A stretch of DNA of 43,921 nucleotides from Rhodococcus maanshanensis NBRC 100610 (GTDB lineage Bacteria > Actinomycetota > Actinomycetes > Mycobacteriales > Mycobacteriaceae). Each line of letters starts with the position of its first letter. Within the stretch, counting starts at the first letter, position 1. The translations under genes and the position numbers were made by a program. The stretch covers positions 1-43,921 of the forward strand of contig NZ_BCXA01000056.1 in NCBI RefSeq assembly GCF_001894865.1, read 5' to 3'. This document shows, in pieces, positions 33,121 to 41,394 of this stretch. The notes under the pieces are model-generated. The model was not told the origin of the DNA and did not search any database. It saw only the letters and a list, made by a program, of their open reading frames with translations.

Positions 33121-34145
33121 GCCGACTGCTCGGTGCTCGGGGCGCGCGACTGCTGGCCATCGCGCTGACGGCCGCGGCGATGACCACAGCCTGCGCGACC
33201 GGCGGCGACGCGCCGACCGGCGCGCAGACCGGTAGGACCACCGCCACCCTCGAGAGTCTCGACCCCGACCCGATCGCCGAGCACCCGGCCTCGGTCCTGC
33301 CGGTGACCGTCAAGAGCGCGGATGGCGCCGACGTGACGATCACGGACACCAGCCGGATCGTCGCGGCCGATCAGTACGGCACCCTCACCGAGACCGTCTA
33401 CGCGCTCGGTTTCGGCGACCGCCTCGTCGGCCGGGACATCGCGGCGAAGTTCCCCGCCGTCGAGTCGGTCCCGAACGTCACCCCCAGCGGCCGCCAGCTC
33501 TCCGCCGAGGCCATCTTGAACCTGCACCCCACCGTGGTGCTCACCGATGCCAGCATCGGACCGCGGGCCGTGCAGGACCAGTTGCGTGCGGCCGGCATCC
33601 CGGTCGTCTTCTTCGACCCCGCCCGCTCACTGACGAGCGTCCCGGACCAGATCCAGGCCGTCGCCGACGCGCTCGGGGTGCCCGCCGAGGGCACCGCGCT
33701 GCGGGAGCGGACCGCCGCCGAGATCGCCGACGCCACCGCACTCGTACCGTCGAACGCCGACCCGCTGACGATCGCGTTCCTCTACATGCGCGGCCCAGCG
33801 ATCACCATGCTGGCCGGCCCCGGATCGGGTGCCGACTCGCTGATCGAGGGGCTGGGGGCCACCGACGCGGGGACCGCGGCCGGGCTCACCAAGGACTTCA
33901 CGCCGATCACCAGCGAGGCGATGATCGCGGCGGCGCCCGACGTGTTCCTCATGATGACGGGCGGCCTCGAATCCATCGGTGGCGTCGAGGGTCTGACCGC
34001 CATCCCCGGCATCGCGCAGACCCCCGCCGGCCGCGATCAGCGGATCGTGGACATGCAGGACGGCGCCCTGCTCAGCTTCGGACCGCGCACCGGCGCCGTC
34101 CTGAAGGCACTGGCGACGGCCGTCTACGGCCCACCCGCCCAGTGA
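33117..34145 (+). CDS. hmuT: Heme ABC transporter substrate-binding lipoprotein HmuT
   Basis: Captures haem outside the membrane and delivers it to the HmuUV permease. The 342-aa precursor has a lipoprotein signal with the modified cysteine at residue 26 (AMTTACATG). The mature part is a class III periplasmic-binding fold: RIVAADQYGTLTETVYALGFGDRLVGRD, LSAEAILNLHPTVVLTD, GIPVVFFD and a C-terminal TPAGRDQRIVDMQDGALLSFGPRTG. The ATG overlaps the heme oxygenase stop, and its TGA overlaps the hmuU GTG. Confidence 0.94.
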   Translation: MSRLLGARGARLLAIALTAAAMTTACATGGDAPTGAQTGRTTATLESLDPDPIAEHPASVLPVTVKSADGADVTITDTSRIVAADQYGTLTETVYALGFGDRLVGRDIAAKFPAVESVPNVTPSGRQLSAEAILNLHPTVVLTDASIGPRAVQDQLRAAGIPVVFFDPARSLTSVPDQIQAVADALGVPAEGTALRERTAAEIADATALVPSNADPLTIAFLYMRGPAITMLAGPGSGADSLIEGLGATDAGTAAGLTKDFTPITSEAMIAAAPDVFLMMTGGLESIGGVEGLTAIPGIAQTPAGRDQRIVDMQDGALLSFGPRTGAVLKALATAVYGPPAQ

Positions 34146-35218
34146 CCGCCACGACGGCCACCCCCGCGGCCGCGCCGCCGCGCAGGCGGCTCCGCGGCGG
34201 GGCGGTCCTGGCCGCGCTGGCCATCGCGCTCGTCGTGCTCGCGTTGGTCTCCGCCTGCGTCGGGCAGGTACCGACCGCGCCGATGGAGGTCATCGGCAGC
34301 GTCCTGCATCGCATCGGTCTCGACCTCGGCCCCATGCCCGCGCACCCCAGCGGCGAGGTCACCCTCTGGCAGGTCCGGTTCCCGCGGGTCGCGCTGGCCA
34401 TCGTGGTCGGCGCCGGACTCGCCTGCGCGGGCGCGCTCCTCCAGGGCGTGTTCGCGAACCCGCTCGCCGAGCCCGGCGTCATCGGCGTCTCCGCGGGCGC
34501 GGCGGTGGGCGCGAGCGCCGTGATCGTCACCGGCGGCGCGTTCGTCGCCGGTCCCTCCGTGGCGGCGGCCGCCTTCGTCGCGGGTCTCATCACCACGGCC
34601 CTGGTGTACCTGCTGGCGCGGTCCGAGGGCCGCACCGAGGTGGTGACCCTCGTCCTGACCGGCATCGCGATCAACGCGTTCGCGGGTGGCCTGATCGCGT
34701 ACTTCACGTTCGCCGCCTCCCCCGCCGCCCGCGATCAGATCGTGTTCTGGCAGCTCGGCAGCCTCAACGGCGCCACATGGAGCTCGGTCGCGATCGTCGC
34801 GCCGATGGCGGCCGTCGGCATCGCGGTGACCATGGCGATGGCGACCAAGCTGGACCTGCTGGCCCTCGGCGAGAGCGCGGCCGCGCATCTCGGCGTGAAC
34901 GTGGAACGGGTGCGTCAGCTCGCGGTCGTGGTCGTCGCGCTGCTCGTCGCCTCCTCGGTGGCGTTCACCGGCATCATCCTGTTCGTCGGCCTCGTGGTGC
35001 CGCACCTGATGCGGATGATCGTCGGACCGGGCCATCGTCTGCTGATCCCGGCCAGCGCGCTGGGCGGGGCGATCCTGCTGCTCGCCGCGGATCTCGGCGC
35101 CCGCACCCTGGTGCCCAACGCCGACCTGCCGCTCGGCATGCTCACCTCGCTGGTCGGCGGCCCGTTCTTCTTCTGGCTGCTGCGCCGGACCCGTCGTCAG
35201 CAGGGTGGGTGGGCCTGA
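34142..35218 (+). CDS. hmuU: Heme ABC transporter permease HmuU (FecCD family)
   Basis: Inner-membrane permease that forms the haem channel as a dimer. The 358-aa protein starts at GTG within the hmuT stop (GTGA). It has an N-terminal hydrophobic segment after a basic stretch and about ten membrane segments. Family motifs are QVRFPRVALAIVVGAGLACAGALLQGVFANPLAEPGVIGVSAGAA and, near the ATPase contact, GIILFVGLVVPHLMRMIVGPGHR. The stop TGA shares its A with the hmuV ATG. Confidence 0.95.
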   Translation: MTATTATPAAAPPRRRLRGGAVLAALAIALVVLALVSACVGQVPTAPMEVIGSVLHRIGLDLGPMPAHPSGEVTLWQVRFPRVALAIVVGAGLACAGALLQGVFANPLAEPGVIGVSAGAAVGASAVIVTGGAFVAGPSVAAAAFVAGLITTALVYLLARSEGRTEVVTLVLTGIAINAFAGGLIAYFTFAASPAARDQIVFWQLGSLNGATWSSVAIVAPMAAVGIAVTMAMATKLDLLALGESAAAHLGVNVERVRQLAVVVVALLVASSVAFTGIILFVGLVVPHLMRMIVGPGHRLLIPASALGGAILLLAADLGARTLVPNADLPLGMLTSLVGGPFFFWLLRRTRRQQGGWA

Positions 35219-36063
35219 TGGCGACACTGGCGGCGCAGCTGCGGAATCTGTTCGCGCGAGAGCTCGAGGTGCCGGAGCGACGGGAGCCGGGCGCGGTGAG
35301 CATGCGCGCGGTCGGCGTCAGCGTGGACCGCGGGCAGCGCCGGGTGCTGGAGTCCGTCTCGCTCGACGTGCGCGTCGGCGAGGTGCTCGCCCTCGTCGGA
35401 CCGAACGGCGCGGGCAAGTCGACGCTGCTGGCGGCGATGGCGGGCGACCAGGCCATCGCGGAGGGCCACGTCGAGCTCGACGGCAGGCCGCTGGAGCACT
35501 GGACGGGCACCGACATGGCCCAGCGGCGGGCGGTACTCCCGCAGCAGCACACCGTCGGGTTCTCGTTCACCTCCCTCGAGGTGGTCCGGATGGGCCGGGC
35601 GCCGTGGACGCGCACCGCCTGCAGGGACGAGGACGCCGACGCGGTGCGGGAGGCCATGGAGGCGTGCGACGTCGCCGCGTTCGCGGAGCGGCCGTTCGCC
35701 GCGCTGTCCGGCGGCGAACGCTCACGGGTCGCCCTGGCCCGGGTGTTCGCCCAGCGCACCGAGACGCTGCTGCTGGACGAACCGACCGCGGCGCTCGACC
35801 TCGGCCATCAGGAGGCGGTGATGTCGCTGGTGCGTGAGCGCGCGCGGGCGGGCACCGCGGTGGTGGTGGTGCTGCACGACCTCGCGCTGGCCGCGGCGTA
35901 TGCGGACACCGTCGCCGTCCTGGAGGCCGGCGCGCTTGCCGCGTACGGCAGCCCGCGCGAGGTGCTCACCGAGACCCTGCTCAGCCGCGTGTACGGCCAC
36001 CCCGTCGAGGTGATCGCGCATCCGCGCTCGGGCGCCCAACTGGTGCTTCCGCAGCGGGGCTGA
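35218..36063 (+). CDS. hmuV: Heme ABC transporter ATPase HmuV
   Basis: Cytoplasmic ATPase driving haem import through HmuU. The 281-aa protein has Walker A GPNGAGKST at 61-69, a Q-loop in VLPQQHTVGF, signature ALSGGERSRVALARV, Walker B ETLLLDEPTAALDLGHQ and the H-loop in VVVVLHDLALAAAYAD. An extra N-terminal 28 residues precede the ABC core; a later start at Met29 is possible, but the overlap with hmuU favours the first. It ends the heme operon, followed at once by an inverted repeat terminator. Confidence 0.95.
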   Translation: MATLAAQLRNLFARELEVPERREPGAVSMRAVGVSVDRGQRRVLESVSLDVRVGEVLALVGPNGAGKSTLLAAMAGDQAIAEGHVELDGRPLEHWTGTDMAQRRAVLPQQHTVGFSFTSLEVVRMGRAPWTRTACRDEDADAVREAMEACDVAAFAERPFAALSGGERSRVALARVFAQRTETLLLDEPTAALDLGHQEAVMSLVRERARAGTAVVVVLHDLALAAAYADTVAVLEAGALAAYGSPREVLTETLLSRVYGHPVEVIAHPRSGAQLVLPQRG

Positions 36064-36124
36064 GCCGAGTGTGCACCTTCCGGCGTGTCGGCCGAGTGCA
36101 GGCGACGGCAGCTGCACACTCGGC
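36064..36124. terminator. Inverted-repeat element between converging genes
   Basis: GCCGAGTGTGCA at 36064-36075 pairs perfectly with TGCACACTCGGC at 36113-36124. A third copy-like block, GCCGAGTGCA at 36091-36100, lies in the loop and can compete for the right arm. It lies between hmuV (plus) and the Rv2137c-like gene (minus) and should stop transcription both ways; it also looks like a dispersed palindromic repeat. Confidence 0.6.
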
Positions 36125-36129
36125 GGGAC

Positions 36130-36483
36130 TCAGCGCCGGTCGAGCACCGAGCTGAGCCGGCCCAGCAGCGCGCGGAGCGTGGTGCCGGTTGCCGTTCCCG
36201 GGTTGACCGGGTCCGCCGACGCGACGGCGTCGCGCACCGCGGCGGCGATGCTGCGCTCGTCGGTCAGGTCAACGGTGATCATCGAGCGTTCGGCGGTCGC
36301 GACCACGTCCGACTTGTCCGGGACCGTCGACTCGAGGTCCGCGCGGTACACCTCGACGTAGAGGGTGCTGCGGCGGACACGGAAGGCGAAGGCCTGCCCG
36401 TCCGCGTTCGTGCCGAATCCATGTGCGTACGGACCGACGCTCAGGTCCTCCAACGCGAACCCGGGGGTTCTGCCTGAGTCCAC
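36130..36483 (-). CDS. Conserved hypothetical protein (Rv2137c-like position)
   Basis: A 117-aa protein of unknown function. The body VGPYAHGFGTNADGQAFAFRVRRSTLYVEVYRADLESTVPDKSDVVATAERSMITVDLTDERSIAAAVRDAVA looks like a small alpha/beta domain. I chose GTG at 36483 because GGAGG lies 8 nt upstream; the frame is open for 65 more codons, but those are compositionally unlike the body. It lies between uppP and lppL as Rv2137c does in M. tuberculosis (from memory), although the heme genes intervene here. A -10 candidate TACCGT (minus) is at 36541-36546. Confidence 0.7.
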   Translation of the reverse strand: MDSGRTPGFALEDLSVGPYAHGFGTNADGQAFAFRVRRSTLYVEVYRADLESTVPDKSDVVATAERSMITVDLTDERSIAAAVRDAVASADPVNPGTATGTTLRALLGRLSSVLDRR

Positions 36484-36702
36484 CCCGCCTCCTCCCCGCC
36501 GCGGTCGACGACTGTGCCGGACGCCGGCCCAGGTGCATTCACGGTAGACCCGATCCGGCCCGAGGGCCCGAGTCGGATTATTCGGACGAGACGCGATCAG
36601 GGATGCTAGGGGGCGGACACGGTGAACATCGGGCGACGGGTCGGCGGCGGGGCACGCCGCGACATCGAACGCCGGCACCGAAGAGCGACTGAGGAGACGT
36701 AC

Positions 36703-37716
36703 ATGCGGGTACCGGCGGGACGCACAACCACGGTCTTGGCGGGTGCGCTGTTATTGCTGGTCACCGGCTGTTCCTCGAAGGACGAGGGGGAGAATCTCAA
36801 GACCATCGAGCCCGCAACGGCGGCGGTCTCCCCCGCGACGGTCGCCCCGCCCGCGGGCACCGTGCGGCCGCTCCCCGGCGCTGTCGAGACGGCGGCGTTC
36901 GACCCGAAGACCGGGACCGTGGCCTTCCTCACACCCGACGCGGACCGCCTGCTCCTGCTGCCCGCCGCCGATCCGGGCGCCGCCCCGCGTGAGGTCCAAT
37001 TGCCCGGCGGCGTGGCCAATCTCGGCGCGCCGCGCGACGGCGTGTTGCTGGTGCCCGCGGGCCGCGCCGTGGTCCGGGTTGACCTGGCCTCAGGTCAGAC
37101 GACCACCGTCGACGTCGACGGCGACGTCAGCTCCGCCGCCCTCCTCCAGTCCGGGTCGACGGCGGTCGGCACCGCCGACGGCTCGGTCCTCGTCCTCGAC
37201 GCGAGCGGCAAGGAAACCGAGCGCATCTCGGGACTTGCGTCCGTCGACGCGCTCGGCGTCACCGGCGAGCAACTGACCGCGCTCGATCGCAAGCAGACCT
37301 CCGTCACCGAGATCGACATCCAGGACAAGTACCTCGGCCGCGCCCTGCGAGCGGGCGAGGGTGCCACCAACCTGACCACCGATCACTTCGGCCGGGTCCT
37401 CGTCACCGACACCCGCGGCGGCGAACTCATCGCCCTGACCACCGATCCGCTGATGATGCGTCAGCGCTTCCCGGTCCCGAACTCCCCGTACGGCATCGCC
37501 TACGACGACACCGCCAACCTGGTCTGGGTCACGCTGACCCGCAGCAACGAGGTGGTCGGCTACGACCTCTCGAGCGGGATCCCGGTCGAGAAGCGGCGCT
37601 TCCCCACCGTCCGCCAGCCCAACGCGGTGACCGTCGACCCCGGCACCGGCACGCTCTTCGTCGGCTCGGCGGTCGGCGACGGCCTGCAGTCGATCGACAC
37701 CAAGGCACAGTCATGA
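36703..37716 (+). CDS. lppL: Lipoprotein LppL-like, beta-propeller type
   Basis: An exported lipoprotein of 337 aa with lipobox LLVTGC near residue 24 and a Pro/Thr-rich linker. The mature part repeats blade-like units (DPKTGTVAFLTPDADRLLLLP, DGSVLVLDASGKETERI, GRVLVTDTRGGELIALTTDP, NLVWVTLTRSNEVVGYDL, DPGTGTLFVGSAVGDGLQS), suggesting a YVTN/SMP-30-like propeller. GAGGAGA precedes the ATG at 36703; the earlier in-frame codons lack a signal. It lies directly before pyrD, as lppL does in M. tuberculosis. Its function is unknown. Confidence 0.88.
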   Translation: MRVPAGRTTTVLAGALLLLVTGCSSKDEGENLKTIEPATAAVSPATVAPPAGTVRPLPGAVETAAFDPKTGTVAFLTPDADRLLLLPAADPGAAPREVQLPGGVANLGAPRDGVLLVPAGRAVVRVDLASGQTTTVDVDGDVSSAALLQSGSTAVGTADGSVLVLDASGKETERISGLASVDALGVTGEQLTALDRKQTSVTEIDIQDKYLGRALRAGEGATNLTTDHFGRVLVTDTRGGELIALTTDPLMMRQRFPVPNSPYGIAYDDTANLVWVTLTRSNEVVGYDLSSGIPVEKRRFPTVRQPNAVTVDPGTGTLFVGSAVGDGLQSIDTKAQS

Positions 37717-37763
37717 CGGTTGTCACCGCCGACGATCGCACGACCGGAATCTAGGGAGATTCG

Positions 37764-38834
37764 TTGTACAGCTTGCTGCTTCGCCTGATGTTCCGGCTCC
37801 AGCCGGAACGAATCCACCACATCGCGTTCCGCGCCATGCGGCTGGTCACCGCCGTCGGGCTGGTGCGCGCACTGGTCGCCAAGGTGCTCACCGTCTCCGA
37901 TCCGGTGCTGCGCACCCGGGTGTTCGGGGTGGACTTCCCGGCTCCGCTCGGCCTGGCCGCCGGGTTCGACAAGGACGCGACCGGCGTGAACGCCTGGGGG
38001 CCACTCGGGTTCGGTTTCGCGGAGGTCGGCACCGTCACCGCGCAGGCCCAGCCGGGCAACCCGGCGCCGCGCCTGTTCCGGCTGCCAGCCGACCGCGCGC
38101 TGATCAACCGGATGGGCTTCAACAACCACGGCGCGGGCCACGCGGCGAACCAGCTGCGCCAGCGGCGAAACGGGGTGCCGATCGGCGCGAACATCGGCAA
38201 GACCAAGGTCGTGCCCGCGGCCGAGGCCGACGCCGACTACACGGCCAGCGCCCGGTTGCTCGGCCCGCTAGCCGATTTCATCGTCGTCAACGTCAGCTCG
38301 CCGAACACCCCGGGTCTGCGCGACCTGCAGGCCGTCGAGTCGCTGCGTCCGCTGCTGGGCGCGGTGCTGAGCGCGGTGGACGTCCCGGTGCTGGTGAAGA
38401 TCGCGCCGGACCTGTCCGACGAGGACGTCGACGCCGTCGCCGACCTGGCGGTCGAGCTCGGCCTGGCAGGCATCGTGGCCACCAACACCACGATCAGCCG
38501 CAGCGGCCTGCGCACGCCGGAGTCCGAGGTGGCCGCGATCGGCGCGGGCGGCCTGTCCGGCCCTCCCGTCGCGGACCGCTCACTGGAGGTCCTGCGCCGC
38601 CTGTACACGCGGGTCGGTGACAAGCTGACCCTGATCTCCGTCGGTGGCATCGAGACCGCAGACCAGGCCTGGGAGCGAATCCTCGCCGGCGCCAGCCTGG
38701 TTCAGGGCTACACGGGATTCATCTACGGGGGCCCGTTCTGGATGCGCCGGATCCACAAGGGCCTGGCGCAGCGGGTCCGAGCGGCCGGGTACTCCTCGCT
38801 GTCCGAGGCGGTCGGGGCCGAGCACCGGGGCTGA
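37764..38834 (+). CDS. pyrD: Quinone-dependent dihydroorotate dehydrogenase PyrD (class 2)
   Basis: Oxidises dihydroorotate to orotate in pyrimidine synthesis, passing electrons to the membrane quinone pool. The 356-aa protein has the N-terminal class 2 amphipathic region ([22 protein letters not shown]), the FMN and substrate segments [37 protein letters not shown] and [19 protein letters not shown] (catalytic Ser region), and [34 protein letters not shown]. It starts at TTG, set by AGGGAGA 5 nt upstream. It is 47 nt after lppL, likely in one operon. Confidence 0.96.
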   Translation: MYSLLLRLMFRLQPERIHHIAFRAMRLVTAVGLVRALVAKVLTVSDPVLRTRVFGVDFPAPLGLAAGFDKDATGVNAWGPLGFGFAEVGTVTAQAQPGNPAPRLFRLPADRALINRMGFNNHGAGHAANQLRQRRNGVPIGANIGKTKVVPAAEADADYTASARLLGPLADFIVVNVSSPNTPGLRDLQAVESLRPLLGAVLSAVDVPVLVKIAPDLSDEDVDAVADLAVELGLAGIVATNTTISRSGLRTPESEVAAIGAGGLSGPPVADRSLEVLRRLYTRVGDKLTLISVGGIETADQAWERILAGASLVQGYTGFIYGGPFWMRRIHKGLAQRVRAAGYSSLSEAVGAEHRG

Positions 38835-38846
38835 GCCGCTGACGTG

Positions 38847-39113
38847 ATGCGTCTCCTGCCCGTCATCGCCGGTTGCCTGCTGAGCTGGGTGCTCGGTGCG
38901 GTCGTCGTCCGCCTCGGCTTGGACTGGGCGGACACCTTTCCGTACAGCGAGGCGTCCGAGCGGCGCTATCTCGGCGTCGCGGGCGCCGCCCTGCTCGTGG
39001 CGATCGGCGGTTCGGTCGCCACGCTGCTCGTCGCACGCCGTCGGCACCGCCGAGACCGAACAGCCCTAACGACCCCAGCCGTTGCCGTTGAAGGGGATGA
39101 TCTTGGTTCGTGA
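38847..39113 (+). CDS. Small two-span membrane protein
   Basis: An 88-aa protein (or 89 aa from GTG at 38844) with two hydrophobic segments, LLPVIAGCLLSWVLGAVVV and LGVAGAALLVAIGGSVATLLVA, and a basic RRRHRRDR stretch between the second span and the C-terminus. It begins 12 nt after pyrD and is probably co-transcribed. Its last 48 bases overlap the convergent small gene on the other strand. I do not recognise the family. Confidence 0.6.
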   Translation: MRLLPVIAGCLLSWVLGAVVVRLGLDWADTFPYSEASERRYLGVAGAALLVAIGGSVATLLVARRRHRRDRTALTTPAVAVEGDDLGS

Positions 39114-39290
39114 GCCATCGGGATGCCGGGGTGCCACCGAGGAATACCTGCTGGCCGCCCGGTCACGGAGCAGGTTTCCAGGACGCAGGAATTCCAGGCC
39201 TACCCGGACCCACCAGAACCGAGGACGAACTGCAGGCTGATCAGGTCGGTGCTCAGGTTCGATCGGTTCCTTCCTGACATAGTGGCTCAT
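39066..39290 (-). CDS. Small basic hypothetical protein, 74 aa
   Basis: A hydrophilic, Arg/Pro-rich protein with a Trp-containing centre (RPRFWWVRVGLEFLRPGNLLRD) and the C-terminus SRTKIIPFNGNGWGR. There is no signal or membrane segment, and I do not recognise the family. Support for translation is a TAGACT -10 hexamer exactly 6 nt before the ATG, the same leaderless layout as nine other genes here. Its 3' end overlaps the small membrane gene tail to tail by 48 bp. Confidence 0.5.
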   Translation of the reverse strand: MSHYVRKEPIEPEHRPDQPAVRPRFWWVRVGLEFLRPGNLLRDRAASRYSSVAPRHPDGSRTKIIPFNGNGWGR

Positions 39291-39296
39291 GCCCAG

Positions 39297-39302
39297 AGTC
39301 TA
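39297..39302 (-). promoter_or_regulatory. -10 element of leaderless promoter for the 74-aa gene
   Basis: TAGACT (minus strand) lies 6 nt before the ATG at 39290, about 30 nt downstream of the Pks13-like gene's stop codon. Confidence 0.5.
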
Positions 39303-39330
39303 GGCGCGAGAGCCCTGTCCCGGCCGTTTC

Positions 39331-41178
39331 CTATTGGTCCACCTCGATCAGGGCGAGCTTCTTCATCAGATCCTCGGCCACCACCCCGACGCGCGGCTCA
39401 TCGATGATCTGGATGTGATCGCCACCGACGTGGATGATCTCGAGGTTCCTCACCGCCTCGCCCCACCCCCCGTCGGGCTGACGAGTGCGGAATGTCGGCT
39501 CGATGATCATCAGGTCGTCCTGGTAGCTGTCGGTCATGTACAGCACGACGTCCCCGTCGTACGTCGCGAGGTCCGCGGTCTGGATGGCGCGGTACTCGAG
39601 CCAGGACGTGCGCTGGTGTTCGATGATGCCGCCGGGAATCTTGGTGCCGCTCATCGTGAGCAGGTCCATCAGGATCTGGATCTGGGCCTCGTCACTCTCG
39701 GCCGCAGCGAGCTTGTCGTAGGGCAGCGGGTAGTCGAGGTTGTACGTCTTCTTCGCGAACGCCGCGTACCGCTCCCAGCGTTTGCGGATCTCCTCGGGCG
39801 TGTCCTCGACCTTCTCGCCGGGCATGACCGTGTCGATGAGACCGACGATGCGCACGTCCGCGCCTTCGTCGCGGAGCAGCTTGGCGACCGCGTAGGCGAG
39901 GGCCCCGCCGAACGACCAGCCGTACAGCACGTACGGGCCGTCGCCCTGGATCTCGCGAACCAGCGGGAGATACGCCTTCGCCCGTGCCTCGAGCGAGCCC
40001 TCGGTGCGCTCGAAGCCGTACATCGGGGTGTCCGCCGGCAGCCGCTTGAGCAGCGGCTCGTAGGCGACCGTCGAGCCGCCGGCCGGGTGGAACACGAACA
40101 CCGGCACCGCGGACGACCCTTCGGGACGGGCGCGCAGGGTGCGCACAAGCCCGTCGATCTTGACTCCGTCCTCGAGGTGCTCGCGGACCTTCTCGGCGAG
40201 CTGCTCGATGGTCTCCGAGTCGAGAATGTCGTCGAAGGTCACCTCACCGCCCGCGCGCTCGGACAGGCGCGCGGCCAGCTTCTGGGCGGTGTCGTCGTCG
40301 AGCACCGGCAGGGTGTTGAAGATGCCCTTCGCCGACTTCCCGGTGACGACCGCCCAGCTCGCGAACGTCAGCCGCTCGGCCGCATCACGCGGGGGCACAT
40401 CGACATCCGAGCGCTCGGCTGGCGCAGGCCGCGGCACCCCGGCGGGGGCCTCGGTCTCGGCGGGGAGAGCCGCAGGCGCGGGCACCGACCCCTTCTCGAG
40501 CCGCTGGCTCTCGGCGAGCGCCTCCAACTCCTCGCGGTTGTCGATCGCGTAACGCAGGTACTTCTCCATCTCGCGCAGGCTCGCGTCGCGGACCGCCTGC
40601 AGCTGCAGCTGCGGGATGTCGAACTCGTACTCGACGCGGTTCTTGATCCGCACCGCCATCAGCGAATCCAGTCCCAGCTCGATGAGCGGGATCTCGGCGG
40701 GCAGGTCCTCGACCGCATAGCCCATGGACTCGGCGACGATCAGACCGAGCCGCTCCTCCAGGCTCTGGCCACTACTGGAATCCCACTTGCCACCGAAGGA
40801 TTCGACGATCCCGGGCAACTCCTCCATCGGCGAACCGGACCGCCCCGCCGGCGCGGTGACAACCGGCTCGGGCAGGACCGCACCGGTCGAGACGACCGCC
40901 TCGAACAACAGCGTGAATCCCGCCGCGCCCGCTTGGCGAAAGACCTGCACCGATCCCCCACCCAGATGCGGCACCAGGGTCACCGTCAGGCTCCCGTCCG
41001 ACGGCAGCTCCCCGTGCGTGACGGTGGCACTGAGGACGGAGTCCGGCAGAACCTGGGCCGTCACAAACGTGACGAGTGCACCGAGATCAGGCGCAGACGA
41101 CACCGGGACCTCCCACGCGTGCCTGCCGTCCGGCAGCGGAACATAGGCACCGACAGTGCAATTGGTCTCGCTCGACAT
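39331..41178 (-). CDS. Stand-alone Pks13-like C-terminal protein: linker, acyl carrier and thioesterase
   Basis: A 615-aa protein that resembles only the C-terminal third of mycolate condensase Pks13. Residues 1-110 match the post-acyltransferase linker ([16 protein letters not shown]). Residues 140-215 are an acyl carrier domain with phosphopantetheine Ser172 ([23 protein letters not shown]). Residues about 255-345 are the Pks13-type [24 protein letters not shown] region, and 350-615 a thioesterase with Ser422 (GWSFGG), Asp449 (GLID) and His588 ([11 protein letters not shown]). Ketosynthase and acyltransferase are absent. A Shine-Dalgarno (GAGGAGGGGAG) precedes the ATG, so it is a genuine gene, not a broken end. 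It could release or transfer acyl chains made by another synthase. Confidence 0.88.
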   Translation of the reverse strand: MSSETNCTVGAYVPLPDGRHAWEVPVSSAPDLGALVTFVTAQVLPDSVLSATVTHGELPSDGSLTVTLVPHLGGGSVQVFRQAGAAGFTLLFEAVVSTGAVLPEPVVTAPAGRSGSPMEELPGIVESFGGKWDSSSGQSLEERLGLIVAESMGYAVEDLPAEIPLIELGLDSLMAVRIKNRVEYEFDIPQLQLQAVRDASLREMEKYLRYAIDNREELEALAESQRLEKGSVPAPAALPAETEAPAGVPRPAPAERSDVDVPPRDAAERLTFASWAVVTGKSAKGIFNTLPVLDDDTAQKLAARLSERAGGEVTFDDILDSETIEQLAEKVREHLEDGVKIDGLVRTLRARPEGSSAVPVFVFHPAGGSTVAYEPLLKRLPADTPMYGFERTEGSLEARAKAYLPLVREIQGDGPYVLYGWSFGGALAYAVAKLLRDEGADVRIVGLIDTVMPGEKVEDTPEEIRKRWERYAAFAKKTYNLDYPLPYDKLAAAESDEAQIQILMDLLTMSGTKIPGGIIEHQRTSWLEYRAIQTADLATYDGDVVLYMTDSYQDDLMIIEPTFRTRQPDGGWGEAVRNLEIIHVGGDHIQIIDEPRVGVVAEDLMKKLALIEVDQ

Positions 41179-41331
41179 GTGAAGTCTCCCCTCCTCGCGA
41201 CGCGCACCGATGTCACGGCGCAGCGCCCAGATTCCATTCGTGCGACACGCGAGCCCCGCGCCCCGATCCCCCCGGCGCGCAGACCCAAACCCACTGATCA
41301 TGACACGTCGGGCCGCCTCGAACCGCCGTAT

Positions 41332-41364
41332 CGCGCCTTGGCGCGCTTGTTCGTTGCGACGAAC
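41332..41364. promoter_or_regulatory. Two palindromes in the Pks13-like/DprE1-like divergent gap
   Basis: CGCGCC-TT-GGCGCG (41332-41345) is followed 3 nt later by GTTCGT-TGCG-ACGAAC (41349-41364). The second covers the -35 position of the leaderless DprE1-like promoter (-10 at 41382). They could bind a dimeric regulator controlling both divergent genes. Confidence 0.5.
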
Positions 41365-41381
41365 GCGCGGCGCGGTGTGGC

Positions 41382-41387
41382 TATGGT
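41382..41387 (+). promoter_or_regulatory. -10 element of leaderless DprE1-like promoter
   Basis: TATGGT lies 7 nt before the GTG at 41395, favouring that start over the ATG at 41383, which lies inside the hexamer. Confidence 0.55.
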
Positions 41388-41394
41388 GGGGCCG

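Noticed and set aside
37713-37754. A 13-codon ORF between lppL and pyrD overlapping the lppL stop
   Set aside because: No Shine-Dalgarno of its own and no sign of a leader function; it could arise by chance.
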